DNA of 64,000 nucleotides from Paenibacillus polysaccharolyticus (GCF_900102085.1 NZ_FMVM01000009.1:186001-250000), one strand, 5' to 3'. Shown: positions 17,597 through 26,460, numbered from the stretch's first letter. Notes: generated by a model from the sequence alone, not told the origin. Program-made: numbers and translations.

Positions 17597-18256
17597 TTAT
17601 ATGGTTTCTATATTCCAATTTTCTGCAAAAATATAGATTGATTCATAAGTGTTTGAAGACTCTGATCCCGAGAAATAAAACAGTCTTTTATCCGTTATAG
17701 TGCCTACCTGGCTAATCTTTAAATGCTTCAAAGCAAAGCTGATGTTCGGTACTTCCCCATCTGACAAAATGCAAAAATCCTGAATACGACCTAGGTTCTC
17801 AATAATTGTCCCTTCTTCTGTCTGATAAAAACAACTACCTACGTTGTAAAAAGTCAGTTCTGCTTTTTGATAATCCCAAGAATCAAGTTTGATATGAAGA
17901 ACGACTTCCCTTGGATCATTCACAGAAATTGAATCTATGGTTGAATCATGGAAACCGAAACCATTAAAATCTGAAGGTAATGAGCTATAAGGAAAAAACA
18001 ATGGCATTCCATCTAACCCTTTCAAGTTTGGAGACTTTCTTGGCCAACTTAGGCATTCCAGCCAGAATAATTGATAATCAGCAGTAGAATTATCTAACTT
18101 ACTTAGTTCGTTCAATAGCTCGTTGTGATGAATATTCCATACTTCTTTGGTTAACAACCTAATTTTATTATATGTACTTGTGTAGTCCTTTTCCTCAACC
18201 AAGTAATTAGCAACATTGTATACAAGCTTGGTAATGGTATTTATTTTGTGCTTCAT
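17597..18256 (-). CDS. Hypothetical protein
   Basis: About 219 residues, no family recognised. An N-terminal helical part (KLVYNVANYLVEEKDYTSTYNKI) is followed by a beta-rich half containing GFHDSTIDSISV and LDSWDYQKAELTFYNVG. The H-D-S pattern and following strands resemble small immunity or DUF-type proteins, but no role can be claimed. ATG 18256 has GGGGTG in front; an open extension to 18376 overlaps the next gene and was rejected. Confidence 0.55.
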   Translation of the reverse strand: MKHKINTITKLVYNVANYLVEEKDYTSTYNKIRLLTKEVWNIHHNELLNELSKLDNSTADYQLFWLECLSWPRKSPNLKGLDGMPLFFPYSSLPSDFNGFGFHDSTIDSISVNDPREVVLHIKLDSWDYQKAELTFYNVGSCFYQTEEGTIIENLGRIQDFCILSDGEVPNISFALKHLKISQVGTITDKRLFYFSGSESSNTYESIYIFAENWNIETI

Positions 18257-18320
18257 CCTGATCACCCCAACATCATATCTGCGCCAATTTGGCCTAAAGT
18301 CCCTGTGTTCACTCCGATTG

Positions 18321-18755
18321 TTAATCATCTTCAAGATGATCAATCCGATCCTTGATTCGTTCTTCAGAAAAACCAAACCAAGTCATTTCAACCAAACAAA
18401 GTGCGACGATTTGTTCAGTTGAGAATTGCTCAAGTACCTGTTGATCTACATAAAAACCTAACCATTCTCCCCACTTACTTGCGGAAAGATCCCAATATCC
18501 TTCCCACTCAGGTGAATTATTCTTTCCGTGTACTCTATATTCGATGTCTTTTTTATCCTTATCATCATCAGAATCAATCGAGTCTATATGAACAATCATT
18601 TCAACTACATTAGTTGCAGAGTTTTGTAAAAGAATGGATTCATATACTGTTACATATTTTTCTTTTATTTGAGCCATATCAGGATAGTATTTAATCAAGT
18701 TATCCCAAACGGCATCGAAAGTAACACGCTCTAAAATCTCTTTAAAAGTAATCAA
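18321..18755 (-). CDS. DUF6557-like protein
   Basis: A 144-residue acidic protein: ITFKEILERVTFDAVWDNLIKYYPD at the start, a central acidic loop (DSDDDKDKKDIE), then VEMTWFGFSEERIKDRI at the end. This resembles a Bacillales family annotated DUF6557, a tentative assignment from the MTxFGxSEE terminus. It starts at TTG 18755, nine bases behind AGGAG; an upstream ATG is out of frame. Possibly an immunity protein, as many proteins of this size and charge are, but that is only a guess. Confidence 0.6.
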   Translation of the reverse strand: MITFKEILERVTFDAVWDNLIKYYPDMAQIKEKYVTVYESILLQNSATNVVEMIVHIDSIDSDDDKDKKDIEYRVHGKNNSPEWEGYWDLSASKWGEWLGFYVDQQVLEQFSTEQIVALCLVEMTWFGFSEERIKDRIDHLEDD

Positions 18756-18844
18756 CTCATTGTACTCCTATTCTTTATAAGACTCTCAATGGTTAAGGGT
18801 AGCGTTTAATTGCTATTCTGAGAATTTAATAGGTACAGTCGCCA

Positions 18845-19294
18845 CTATTTCTCATTTATTTCATACCAAATTCTATAACCCTCAATGTTTGTTTCGGAAT
18901 AGTCGCTAGCGTTGGATGTTTTGAAATATCTCGCATAATAAGCATGTTCAATGGTTTTCGTATCCTCATCCGTATTCATATCAAGATAAATTTTGGATAT
19001 TTCCAGTCCCCATTTAACGCTACGAGCAATCTCATTCATGTTATCCACTGTAGTAAATCTCTTAATTACTGTAAGAATTGCTTCCAGTTCTTCTTTACTC
19101 GGTTCTTCGCTCATGTCTATTCTGCAAGAGAGATTCGGACGGGTAAACGTAAAATGAACTTTTTCAATCGACGGAAAAATTTCCTTCAGCTCTTTTGTTA
19201 ATTCTTTGGTTGAATCGGTATGGATCTTATGTGTAGTACTGCAACCTGTTATAAGTAGAAGGACACCTATCAATATAGGAATTAATTTACTCAT
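18845..19294 (-). CDS. Small lipoprotein
   Basis: About 149 residues with a type II signal peptide (MSKLIPILIGVLLLITGCST, lipobox LITGC) and a mature domain of alternating strands and helices. Nothing in it matches a family I can name. ATG 19294 lies six bases behind GGAG. The mature part contains an acidic EEPSKEELEAIL helix. It is presumably anchored on the outer face of the membrane. Confidence 0.65.
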   Translation of the reverse strand: MSKLIPILIGVLLLITGCSTTHKIHTDSTKELTKELKEIFPSIEKVHFTFTRPNLSCRIDMSEEPSKEELEAILTVIKRFTTVDNMNEIARSVKWGLEISKIYLDMNTDEDTKTIEHAYYARYFKTSNASDYSETNIEGYRIWYEINEK

Positions 19295-19357
19295 CCTGGA
19301 CTCCAATCATTGATTATTTGTACAGATTACTCTGAGCAGCCCAGCTTCCATGATCTA

Positions 19358-19813
19358 TTAGATGTCCTGCTCATGTCTCATGGCTGCATCAATAAGTGAT
19401 CTATCCAATGTTTTTGAAATCTTTCCAAATGATTGTGAATTGATTCCTTCAATCAAAGGGGAATAGAATACGATCACATTAATCTCTTCATTAGCCACAT
19501 TTAATCCCTTCGCTTTGAAAAACCTTGCTGAATATTTATTTTCAAATCGATCTGTAGAGCAAATTTCTTCTCCCGTAACCTCACTCACTTCAATGGATAC
19601 CGTGAAATATTCCTCAAATTCAATTCGATCCTTAATTAACGTCCATCGGAATAAGGTAATCTCTTGACCATCAGGTCTTAAATAGGCATGACATCCCGTG
19701 CCATCCGCATGAAATTCTAACTGTGTATCTTCAAATGCATCATAAAAAAACGCTTCAGATGACCACACTCCTATAAGATCATCATTATAAAAAAACTGCA
19801 CTGGTTCACTCAT
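19358..19813 (-). CDS. Hypothetical beta-rich protein
   Basis: A 151-residue soluble protein. LIGVWSSEAFFYDAF...LEFHADGTGCHAYL...FRWTLIKDRIEFEEYF has the strand pattern of lipocalin-like or DUF small barrel proteins (GxW near the N-terminus). No signal peptide. Function unknown; it follows the 19828-20409 gene by 14 bases and is probably cotranscribed with it. Confidence 0.55.
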   Translation of the reverse strand: MSEPVQFFYNDDLIGVWSSEAFFYDAFEDTQLEFHADGTGCHAYLRPDGQEITLFRWTLIKDRIEFEEYFTVSIEVSEVTGEEICSTDRFENKYSARFFKAKGLNVANEEINVIVFYSPLIEGINSQSFGKISKTLDRSLIDAAMRHEQDI

Positions 19814-19827
19814 ATAACATACCTCAT

Positions 19828-20409
19828 TTAATTATTTCGCTTCATATTACGTATAATCAGTTCTATAGATTTCTTGGTTGAATACTGATCAAAATGTGAA
19901 TGCCCTGAATACGAGCTTGCTAAGTATGCACAATGATGAATCAATAGTTCGTATCCCAGCTGAGATGCATTAATGATGGCTAAATCTTTGTTCGCCATAA
20001 CTCTCAATTGTTCATCGTATTTCCAATGTTGCCAAGTCTTCCACATTGATTCACCGTGAGAATCTATCAACGGAATTGTATAAGTTCCTGGCTGTATATG
20101 CTTTATCACTGTTTTTAGATTTTTTAAATCTCTTTGATTTATTGGAGTTATCGCACCGTTAAATACCAAGAGATCACAACTTGAATCATCTTCTCTCGCC
20201 AAATAAATAATGTCGTGAGTATACATGGCGTGCTGAAATAAACTGGCTAATAAAAACATTTCAGGACAGTCCCTAGCATCTACTAACAGTAGATGACCCA
20301 GCTCTTCTTTTACTTTGATATTTATATCCTTCTGTCTTAAGACTACTGCTGTCCACACAGCACTTTGAAATTTTAACTGTATTCTAGGAATTGTAATTGT
20401 CTGGGACAT
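19828..20409 (-). CDS. Hypothetical protein
   Basis: About 193 residues, no family recognised. VLRQKDINIKVKEELGHLLLVDARDCPEMFLLASLF and HCAYLASSYSGHSHFDQYSTKKSIELI are the most distinctive stretches; several His residues (HSHF, HHC) could bind metal but form no known motif. ATG 20409 has AGAGGT in front. It lies 30 bases after the HD-domain gene, and the two may form a transcription unit. Confidence 0.55.
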   Translation of the reverse strand: MSQTITIPRIQLKFQSAVWTAVVLRQKDINIKVKEELGHLLLVDARDCPEMFLLASLFQHAMYTHDIIYLAREDDSSCDLLVFNGAITPINQRDLKNLKTVIKHIQPGTYTIPLIDSHGESMWKTWQHWKYDEQLRVMANKDLAIINASQLGYELLIHHCAYLASSYSGHSHFDQYSTKKSIELIIRNMKRNN

Positions 20410-20439
20410 AACGTACCTCTTTTTAGTTTCTTTCACATG

Positions 20440-20868
20440 TTATTCACGCTCTAATCTTTCCAACGCCTTTCTATATTTCTCAAGTCGATTATAGTCTTCC
20501 TCCGTCGGATTCTTTATTCTTGATATATTCATATTCTCTTTAATATCAGCGATTTTTACATTTCTTGCAGTTCGATTCATTATCGTCTTATCAATAAATT
20601 CTTCGTAACTATCCTCTGTAGATCTCGTCAACAACTGAATGGCTGTTAAAATTTCTTCCGAAAATCCCAAACCTCTTAACTCTTCAATTGTGACTTCTGA
20701 ATCTTCAATGACATCATGGAGAACAGCCACGATCTTCTCTTCCATGCTTTCCACTCTGTTCATAACAGCTAACGGATGTAAAATATACGGTTGTCCACCT
20801 TTATCAAGCTGCCCTTTATGAGCTTGTAACGCGACAGATATAGCTGATTCGATGTCCAAAATAATCAA
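20440..20868 (-). CDS. HD-domain phosphohydrolase (SpoT/Mesh1-like)
   Basis: A 142-residue one-domain protein with the RelA/SpoT hydrolase signatures: AHKGQLDKGGQPYILHPLAV (first His), VAVLHDVIEDSEVT (the HD pair plus ED) and ARNVKIADIKENM (late Asp). These residues hold the Mn ion in (p)ppGpp hydrolases, so a small alarmone hydrolase or related nucleotidase is plausible. It lacks synthetase and ACT parts. Eight bases separate it from the upstream frameshifted PTP-like gene. Confidence 0.8.
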   Translation of the reverse strand: MIILDIESAISVALQAHKGQLDKGGQPYILHPLAVMNRVESMEEKIVAVLHDVIEDSEVTIEELRGLGFSEEILTAIQLLTRSTEDSYEEFIDKTIMNRTARNVKIADIKENMNISRIKNPTEEDYNRLEKYRKALERLERE

Positions 20869-20876
20869 CTCCTTAT

Positions 20877-21211
20877 TTAGATGGGCACTTCAATATATTC
20901 GGATACTCTTGCTTTCAAAATTTCTATTAATTCTTCATCCATGAATTGATAATCATCTGGAATATCCAGACAGATTAAACGTTTATCTTTTAGACTTGTT
21001 GGAAATTTTTCCTTCAATCTTCTCACATGTTTTTTCTCCATAACAAAAATTAATTCTGACCATCCAATGTGCCCTCCTGTAACCTTAATTCTTGCTCCCG
21101 TTTCGGTTCCTGCCGACCTTACTTCATATCCGTTGTACCCTTCAAAAATTTTCTCAGCAGTTAAGCTACGCCATTTATTCCGGCTGCAAATAAACAGTAA
21201 TTTGATGTCAT
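20877..21211 (-). pseudogene. Low-molecular-weight protein tyrosine phosphatase-like gene, frameshifted at codon 2
   Basis: Minus strand, 109 sense codons running to the stop at 20877-20879: KLLFICSRNKWRSLTAE, EVRSAGT, HIGWSELIFVMEKKH, LICLDIPDDY. The CSRNKWR loop fits the CX5R phosphate-binding loop of this family. There is no start codon in this frame: directly upstream is TGA, while an ATG at 21211, behind GGATAGGTGAG, is one base out of phase (ATGACATCAAA; inserting one base in codon 2 restores M-x-I-K-L-L). A single-base deletion, real or a sequencing error, is the simplest reading. The Asp pair DIPDD replaces the usual DP general-acid motif. Confidence 0.75.
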
Positions 21212-21230
21212 CTCACCTATCCTTTTTTGG

Positions 21231-21704
21231 TTAATCATTTTTTTGACTTATTATTTTAGGATAAATATTCTCAATATAGTCATTTTCAATGGTTTCTTCT
21301 ATCCAAAGCACCCTGGTTTCTTCTTCATCGTAGATAGCATGCTCATATGTAAAAAGTTTGAATCTACAGTCATTCAGCCCCCCATTCTTTGGTACTACTA
21401 TGCTTCGATAAGTAATCCTGTCTCGATTAATAATATGTATTAAATCGTCTCGATCATGAGGCTTATACCAATAAACTAATTCATTATCGACAAATGAATA
21501 ATTCATTTCAAACACTTTCTCTTTGCTCCTTATTATTGTTCGCTCTTCAATATATGTCCGATCCTCAGGAAATGCCCAAAAATTACATTCAAAATAAGGA
21601 AATAACAAGTCATGGTCTGCATCTATAAACTGACTTAAAATTGTTGCTTCTTCTTCAGTTGTTAAGTTGAAATTGTAAATAGCCAGATTCTCAAAAATCA
21701 ACAT
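21231..21704 (-). CDS. Hypothetical protein
   Basis: About 157 residues, acidic and aromatic: MLIFENLAIYNFNLTTEEEATIL...YFECNFWAFPEDRTYIEERTIIRSK...ELVYWYKPHDRDDLIHIINRD. No family recognised, no signal peptide. ATG 21704 has GGGAG eight bases upstream; the first ATG 15 bases earlier lies inside the leader. It precedes the damaged PTP-like gene by 19 bases. Confidence 0.55.
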   Translation of the reverse strand: MLIFENLAIYNFNLTTEEEATILSQFIDADHDLLFPYFECNFWAFPEDRTYIEERTIIRSKEKVFEMNYSFVDNELVYWYKPHDRDDLIHIINRDRITYRSIVVPKNGGLNDCRFKLFTYEHAIYDEEETRVLWIEETIENDYIENIYPKIISQKND

Positions 21705-21744
21705 TGTATTCACTCCCATGAATGGATAGTAGTCTAATCCGATA

Positions 21745-22224
21745 TTATCTAGCCCGAGTTTGTTTCTTTAATAACATAATTTGTCCAATATGATATGCGC
21801 TATGAATACTTAGATTAGAAACAACTCCCCACCAAGGGGCATTAAAATATTCTGGAAGTTGCTTCGTAAGTTTAGATTCATCTGTTTCTTCTAAAACTAC
21901 TCTCCAACTGATAAAAACATGCTCAAGTCTATTTAATGTTTCCTTCCAGCCAGCATCATTCAATTGATCTTCATTCAAAACAAAAGTTTCATCATTATTG
22001 ATTCCATGATTTAATACAAATTCTCCAGCCTTATAACGCTCAAGCCATTTCTCATTCCAATAAATAAGGTGATTCACAATGGACCAAATGGTTTGTTTAT
22101 TATCATCCTCAGTCAATGCTTCTTCCATTGTTACATCTTCCAATATGTCCTCCAGCGGAATAAACCAGCTCTTATCGTTATAACATGCAGATATTTGATC
22201 TGTTAAAATGGATTTATAGGTCAT
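21745..22224 (-). CDS. DinB-family protein
   Basis: About 159 residues of DinB fold. IWSIVNHLIYWNEKWLERYKAGEF supplies the first His; NLSIHSAYHIGQIMLLKKQ supplies the terminal HxxYH pair. Such proteins coordinate Zn or Ni and include bacillithiol- or mycothiol-dependent transferases. ATG 22224 follows GAGGAG; the longer frame adds an implausible membrane-like leader that overlaps the next gene. Third DinB-like gene in this region. Confidence 0.75.
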   Translation of the reverse strand: MTYKSILTDQISACYNDKSWFIPLEDILEDVTMEEALTEDDNKQTIWSIVNHLIYWNEKWLERYKAGEFVLNHGINNDETFVLNEDQLNDAGWKETLNRLEHVFISWRVVLEETDESKLTKQLPEYFNAPWWGVVSNLSIHSAYHIGQIMLLKKQTRAR

Positions 22225-22315
22225 CAGTTGCTCCTCTTCTCTTGATTTTTCAGGTGTTAATTCTTCAGTAAACGTCCTGCATTTATAATACAAGCTTAGC
22301 CCATACCACATTAAA

Positions 22316-23311
22316 CTACCTGCTAAAATCCATATCAATATATGGAATATCATGCTCGATATTATTCAGATAGAATTTCAACGCTTCTTTGTCCCAATCA
22401 CTCCAGTTGTTATAGTTATCAAAATTATAACTTCTATAAATCGCGGAAACTACACCAGACTGTCTAAGATTAATAAAATCAGGGATTAATTTTAACCATG
22501 CGTTATCTATTGTATTTTCTTTAACATAACCATCCATGAAATTGTAGTAATACCTCTTGGTTATCTCTAACCTTTGCTTTCCATCGACTACCCAAGGGAT
22601 TGGAATTTCATAGAATAGCGGGATAGCAATATCACTCACAAACCAACTGTATTCGGCTTCATCAAAATCAATAAATACAACATCGTCTTCTACATTTAAG
22701 TAATTCCCATGATTTAAATCCCCATGAATCATTCCATACGAATCCGTATTCTTTGGAAGCTGACTAAGCTTTCTCTTCAAGATTTCGTACTTATCCATTA
22801 CATAAGAAAGTTCCGCAGGTAAATACTCTTTCATATGGATCAAAAACTCTTTTTCATGCCATTGTCTCCTGTTTAAATGATGTATCAGATTTGACGTCTT
22901 TGAAAAACTATGTACTCTTCCTGCATGACCACCGATTCTTTGATAGAACAGATCGCTCTCTTCAGCAATTTTAGCCTTTCTTCCACTAGAAAACTCAAAA
23001 GATGTTGCATAAAATTCCCCATCACTGATTGCCTCCACAAACTTCCCGTGAATAGATGTTTTAGCTTTGGAAACAGATACATGATGAGAAGACAGGTGAT
23101 TTATAAAATCGATTTCAGATACAATCTCTTTTTCGGTTCGATGGGATTTATGTGTTATCCGGAGGACAATACTTTCATCATTTGACTTCCCAAAATAAAC
23201 AAAGTTCTGAAACCCTTGCAAGTCTTTAAGACTGGATTGAATAATATTAAACCTTTGAGCTGCTTCATGAAGTACTTCCTTAGTAAATAGTTCTTTAAGA
23301 CGCTTTTCCAT
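22316..23311 (-). CDS. Aminoglycoside phosphotransferase (APH)-family kinase
   Basis: About 331 residues, APH/choline-kinase fold. An N-lobe (FVYFGKSNDESIVLRITHK, with the Arg/Lys strand) leads to the catalytic loop MIHGDLNHGNYL (about residue 195) and the metal site VVFIDFDEAEYSWF. Catalytic Asp and Asn are intact. Substrates of this family range from antibiotics to methylthioribose or CotS-like spore proteins; the close resemblance of DFDEAEYSWF to YerI/phosphotransferase-like proteins gives no substrate. ATG 23311 follows GGAAGAG. Confidence 0.8.
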   Translation of the reverse strand: MEKRLKELFTKEVLHEAAQRFNIIQSSLKDLQGFQNFVYFGKSNDESIVLRITHKSHRTEKEIVSEIDFINHLSSHHVSVSKAKTSIHGKFVEAISDGEFYATSFEFSSGRKAKIAEESDLFYQRIGGHAGRVHSFSKTSNLIHHLNRRQWHEKEFLIHMKEYLPAELSYVMDKYEILKRKLSQLPKNTDSYGMIHGDLNHGNYLNVEDDVVFIDFDEAEYSWFVSDIAIPLFYEIPIPWVVDGKQRLEITKRYYYNFMDGYVKENTIDNAWLKLIPDFINLRQSGVVSAIYRSYNFDNYNNWSDWDKEALKFYLNNIEHDIPYIDMDFSR

Positions 23312-23370
23312 CAAATCTCTTCCTTTCTATATCACGATCTCGTCTAACATCTACGTATTTACTTAGCCTT

Positions 23371-24021
23371 CTATGGCTTAAGGGCTTCAGCATTTACAAT
23401 TTCTACTGTGTTTAAAATCGAAATATATTCATCATCTCTAAGCCTTGTCACTTTACAATTCTCATTGGATTCAAATTCTAAGATTCTCTCTTCAATTGTT
23501 CTATTCGTACTATCTCTAAATATGTCCTCTCGATCATAGTGAGGAAAGATAAGCTTGTCGGTTACACCTAATGCCCTAAAATCCGTTACATCCATCGTAT
23601 TCATCTCTGGAGTAAAGTAACCGACAATGTTAATATTCGGCCCCAGTATTAACGCTCCAGCACTTACTCCAACTATAATTACATTCTGCGAAGCCAATGT
23701 TTTAATAATTGCATCAGCACCACTTTTCTTAGCGTAATACAATAATGTATATGGATTTCCACCATTGATATATATAACATCTCTATGTACGAGAACTTGC
23801 GGGTCATCAAATTCGATATCTACAAACTCAATATGGTGAAACCCCATGTCTTTGAAATCTTGCATTGCCCTTAGTGCATATCTATTATTTTCTTTCATAG
23901 GAGATGCTGTCGTAATAATAGCGACCTTTAATTGAGAAATATCTCTATCAATAAAATCCAGAAATTGATTTTTAATATCTTCCGTATTAAACCCACAAGA
24001 GGTCAGTAACACGCTACTCAT
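23371..24021 (-). CDS. Peptidase E-like (S51 / class I glutamine amidotransferase-like) protein
   Basis: A 216-residue protein with the nucleophile-elbow serine in IIVGVSAGALILG (about 115-127), preceded by VIYINGGNPYTLLYYAK, and a following VTDKLIFPHYDRED with the likely catalytic His. This is the order seen in dipeptidase E and cyanophycinase-like enzymes; members cleave Asp-X dipeptides, but many homologues are uncharacterised. Good site GGGGATT before ATG 24021. Confidence 0.8.
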   Translation of the reverse strand: MSSVLLTSCGFNTEDIKNQFLDFIDRDISQLKVAIITTASPMKENNRYALRAMQDFKDMGFHHIEFVDIEFDDPQVLVHRDVIYINGGNPYTLLYYAKKSGADAIIKTLASQNVIIVGVSAGALILGPNINIVGYFTPEMNTMDVTDFRALGVTDKLIFPHYDREDIFRDSTNRTIEERILEFESNENCKVTRLRDDEYISILNTVEIVNAEALKP

Positions 24022-24074
24022 TGGAATCCCCGCCCTTAATAAGGATTTATCTGATCTTCATAACCTGAAATACG

Positions 24075-24620
24075 CTACAAAACACCTTTGTACTCTTCCA
24101 TTATCCTCGTAACAAATTCTGTTTTCCCTTCAGTATAGGCTTTGCGATTGTTTCTGAATTCAGATGACAGTTGGATCTTCAAATTTGAGTACTCAGATAC
24201 CAATAGGGGATGCTTCCTTAATATGTCTCGAAACATGATATGTCTTTGTAGTTCCTCACTTTCTATATTACATACGTACAGATGATGTTCGTACTTGATA
24301 TCGCTTTCACGGCTGTAAGGTACATAAATGTCCTTTCTCGCAAATGCCTCCCTGTTCTTAATGCCTAAATCACCTTCGTGAATGTATCCTAATTCCTCTA
24401 GCTTTTGGATTACCCCTGGCAGGTACTCCATAGAATAAATAACTACATCAATATCAATGATTGGCTTGGCAGCAAGTTTCGGTACCGCTGTACTTCCTAC
24501 ATGCTCGATTAGCAACGCTAGACCATGAAGTTTATCTGATAAAATTGATTTTATTATAATAAATGCTTTTGGCCATTCTTCATTGTATTCTTCAATAACT
24601 ACTGGTTGTTGATTCTCCAT
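24075..24620 (-). CDS. GrpB-family nucleotidyltransferase-like protein
   Basis: About 181 residues. VVIEEYNEEWPKAFIIIKSIL, then IEHVGSTAVPKLAAKPIIDIDVVI, then EHHLYVCN are the defining GrpB signatures (GSTAVPGLxAKPxIDI...). The fold is a Pol-beta-type nucleotidyltransferase with the DxD in IDIDV. Substrate unknown; related proteins confer or modify CoA or sugar metabolism. The start at ATG 24620 is fixed by AAGGAGG seven bases upstream. It is the last gene next to the attC-like array and is preceded by the eroded site M. Confidence 0.85.
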   Translation of the reverse strand: MENQQPVVIEEYNEEWPKAFIIIKSILSDKLHGLALLIEHVGSTAVPKLAAKPIIDIDVVIYSMEYLPGVIQKLEELGYIHEGDLGIKNREAFARKDIYVPYSRESDIKYEHHLYVCNIESEELQRHIMFRDILRKHPLLVSEYSNLKIQLSSEFRNNRKAYTEGKTEFVTRIMEEYKGVL

Positions 24621-24662
24621 CGCCATCCTCCTTGAGTTTGAAAATATTTCTAAAAGATCTAC

Positions 24663-24748
24663 GATATTCACGGCTCAAGGATACTGATTTTCCGGCGAAT
24701 GCAGGGCCAAGCATGAATATCCGCAACATAAATATTACGTTATATCCC
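24663..24748 (-). repeat. attC-like site M (degenerate)
   Basis: The right-hand end is well kept (ACATAAATATTACGTTATATCCC on the plus strand, shown here as the R'' end). The left arm keeps only GATATTCACGGC and has lost the AACGTTCCTG tract. It separates the phosphotransferase gene from GrpB. Half-eroded; recombination would not be expected. Confidence 0.55.
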
Positions 24749-24773
24749 TTAACTAAAGTAGTTTCAATCTTAT

Positions 24774-25706
24774 TTAGGATATAGTCATATTTATATACTT
24801 GTTTAATTCGTCCAGCCATCGCTTATCATCTTTCCACGTGGATAAAAACCATGACATATATCGTAATCCCAAGTATCTGGACGTAATTGTATAATTCAGT
24901 TTATATTTATCCTGCGATAGATTTAATCCTCTCGAATTCATCAACATTCTATAGTTCTCGGCTTGAGAAAGCTCTCTATACCTAAGCGCTACATCAATGT
25001 ATAAGGAACCATAATGTGCTTCTTCCCAATCAATGAAATATACATTTCGGTTTTTGTGAACTAATGTATTGCCGGGGTGTAGATCGTTATGTACAAGGGT
25101 ATGGGAGCTTTCATCTCTGAGAACTTTATCCATGTCCTTAACTATATGCTCTGCAACCTTATCAATCTCTGGAATAAGATCACCAAAATGACTTATAAAA
25201 TTCGGATCTGATTTTGCATTATTCCAAGTCGGTCCCCATTTCTCGTTCAGTACTGATTTAATATATCTTGAATCAAGCAATGGAAGCCATTGCAATTTAT
25301 AATATTTTTTATAGTTGAACGCATGTATATCTGCCAGAGCAGCTTGTTCATTTTTTTGAAGCAGTTCGATATCTAAATTATTGTAATCCCTTTCATAATC
25401 TACATCCTGCATGCAAAGATATTCTCGGCTGTTACTTGCCATATTTAATGTAAAACTAAATGGAACATTTGCTGATTGATCATATAGATAATTTAATGTA
25501 CGCCTTTCACTGAGTGACGCTCTCTTTGAAATAAGATTAATACTCCAATCACGAGTATCATTTCTAAGTAATATTTCATGTCTTTTAAGTTCTACAGCTG
25601 AGGTGCCGTAAGCAAGATCCTGATCTTTAATACTCAATATTTCTGCATTAGGCAATACGAAACGGTCAATTGTATTCTGCATTGTGTTTCTAAGTTCTGT
25701 ATTCAT
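24774..25706 (-). CDS. APH-family phosphotransferase (cassette gene)
   Basis: A 310-residue kinase of the APH/choline kinase fold: VHNDLHPGNTLV (catalytic loop, about 205) and VYFIDWEEAHYGSLYIDV (metal-binding DFG-equivalent, about 222). The N-lobe is less typical (VELKRHEILLRNDTRDWSINLISK). Distant from the 22316-23311 phosphotransferase. AAGGAGG five bases before ATG 25706. It follows the NUDIX gene by 19 bases without an intervening site, so both travel as one two-gene cassette. Confidence 0.75.
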   Translation of the reverse strand: MNTELRNTMQNTIDRFVLPNAEILSIKDQDLAYGTSAVELKRHEILLRNDTRDWSINLISKRASLSERRTLNYLYDQSANVPFSFTLNMASNSREYLCMQDVDYERDYNNLDIELLQKNEQAALADIHAFNYKKYYKLQWLPLLDSRYIKSVLNEKWGPTWNNAKSDPNFISHFGDLIPEIDKVAEHIVKDMDKVLRDESSHTLVHNDLHPGNTLVHKNRNVYFIDWEEAHYGSLYIDVALRYRELSQAENYRMLMNSRGLNLSQDKYKLNYTITSRYLGLRYMSWFLSTWKDDKRWLDELNKYINMTIS

Positions 25707-25725
25707 TTATCCTCCTTAATAAAAA

Positions 25726-26214
25726 TTATAAATACCTTTGAACTTTTACATTACATTCTGTCGTGGTCGGAGTAATATACTCAATATAATTCACCGAGTC
25801 ACTAAAATTTAAATAAGCTTCGTAACGAGTTCGAATGGCTGGGAGAGTAATAAAATCCAGAACCTTGTCCTTTGCAACCCAGCGGCAATCACTTGTTTCT
25901 TCAGAAGTACTTAACTCTCCTCCCTCAACTTTACATACAAAATCAAACATAACCTTCGTTGGAACATCAGTTACTCCGTCATACCACTTATGTATTCCCG
26001 TGCTTGATACAATGTTAACTAAATGGCTTACTGTAACATCAATTCCACTTTCCTCCTTGATTTCACGGATCACACCATCAATTAGATTTTCCCCAACTTC
26101 AGTAATCCCACCAGGATATACCCATCCATCATCATGAGCTTTTACCAAAAGTATATTTCCGTTTCCATCCTCTACTATTCCACCCGCTGATACGATATGT
26201 GTTGGAAATCCCAT
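25726..26214 (-). CDS. NUDIX hydrolase (cassette gene)
   Basis: A 162-residue NUDIX protein. The Nudix box GGITEVGENLIDGVIREIKEESGID is intact (GX5EX7REUXEEXGU), at about residues 34-58. These enzymes cleave nucleoside diphosphate-X compounds; TVSHLVNIVSSTGIHKWYDG gives no clear substrate. AGGAGG precedes ATG 26214. It lies behind degenerate site L and upstream of the phosphotransferase gene in the same cassette. Confidence 0.88.
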   Translation of the reverse strand: MGFPTHIVSAGGIVEDGNGNILLVKAHDDGWVYPGGITEVGENLIDGVIREIKEESGIDVTVSHLVNIVSSTGIHKWYDGVTDVPTKVMFDFVCKVEGGELSTSEETSDCRWVAKDKVLDFITLPAIRTRYEAYLNFSDSVNYIEYITPTTTECNVKVQRYL

Positions 26215-26241
26215 TTTATTACCTCCTATTCACCAGTTATA

Positions 26242-26440
26242 TTTCTTTATTTTGTTCCTGTATTCACGAATTTTCACTGCCTTAAGTGAATAGAGAGATC
26301 GGTTGTGACGCGATTAAACAGTGCAAGGTTGTCCGACCGAATATGCCTCCCTGCTACTGAATCAGCTTCTTTGAAACCTCATCTATGCTTCAACTTGGAT
26401 CAAAGATAGACAAGGACTCAACTTGAAATATGCAACTCTC
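26242..26440 (-). repeat. attC-like site L (degenerate, long type)
   Basis: It keeps TTTGTTCCTGTATTCACGA at the left but the ATAAC box is destroyed, and the right end (CTTGAAATATGCAAC) is blurred. The interior (TTCACTGCCTTAAGTGAA, a GACGCGATT tract, CTGCTACTGAA) matches site G at 30,197-30,396, showing that G and L are related long sites. Confidence 0.5.
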
Positions 26441-26460
26441 ACTTAACGATGATCGAAATA

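Noticed and set aside
18256..18376. N-terminal extension of the 17597-18256 gene
   Set aside because: Would overlap the next gene by 56 bases and has no ribosome binding site, while ATG 18256 has GGGGTG.
24022..24074. TTCATAACCTGAAATACGC as a further attC remnant
   Set aside because: Only the ATAAC word fits; no second arm or L box is found in the short gap.
24592..24819. 75-codon minus-strand open frame across site M and the GrpB start
   Set aside because: It lies over the palindromic site, overlaps two supported genes, has no ribosome binding site and reads unlike a protein.
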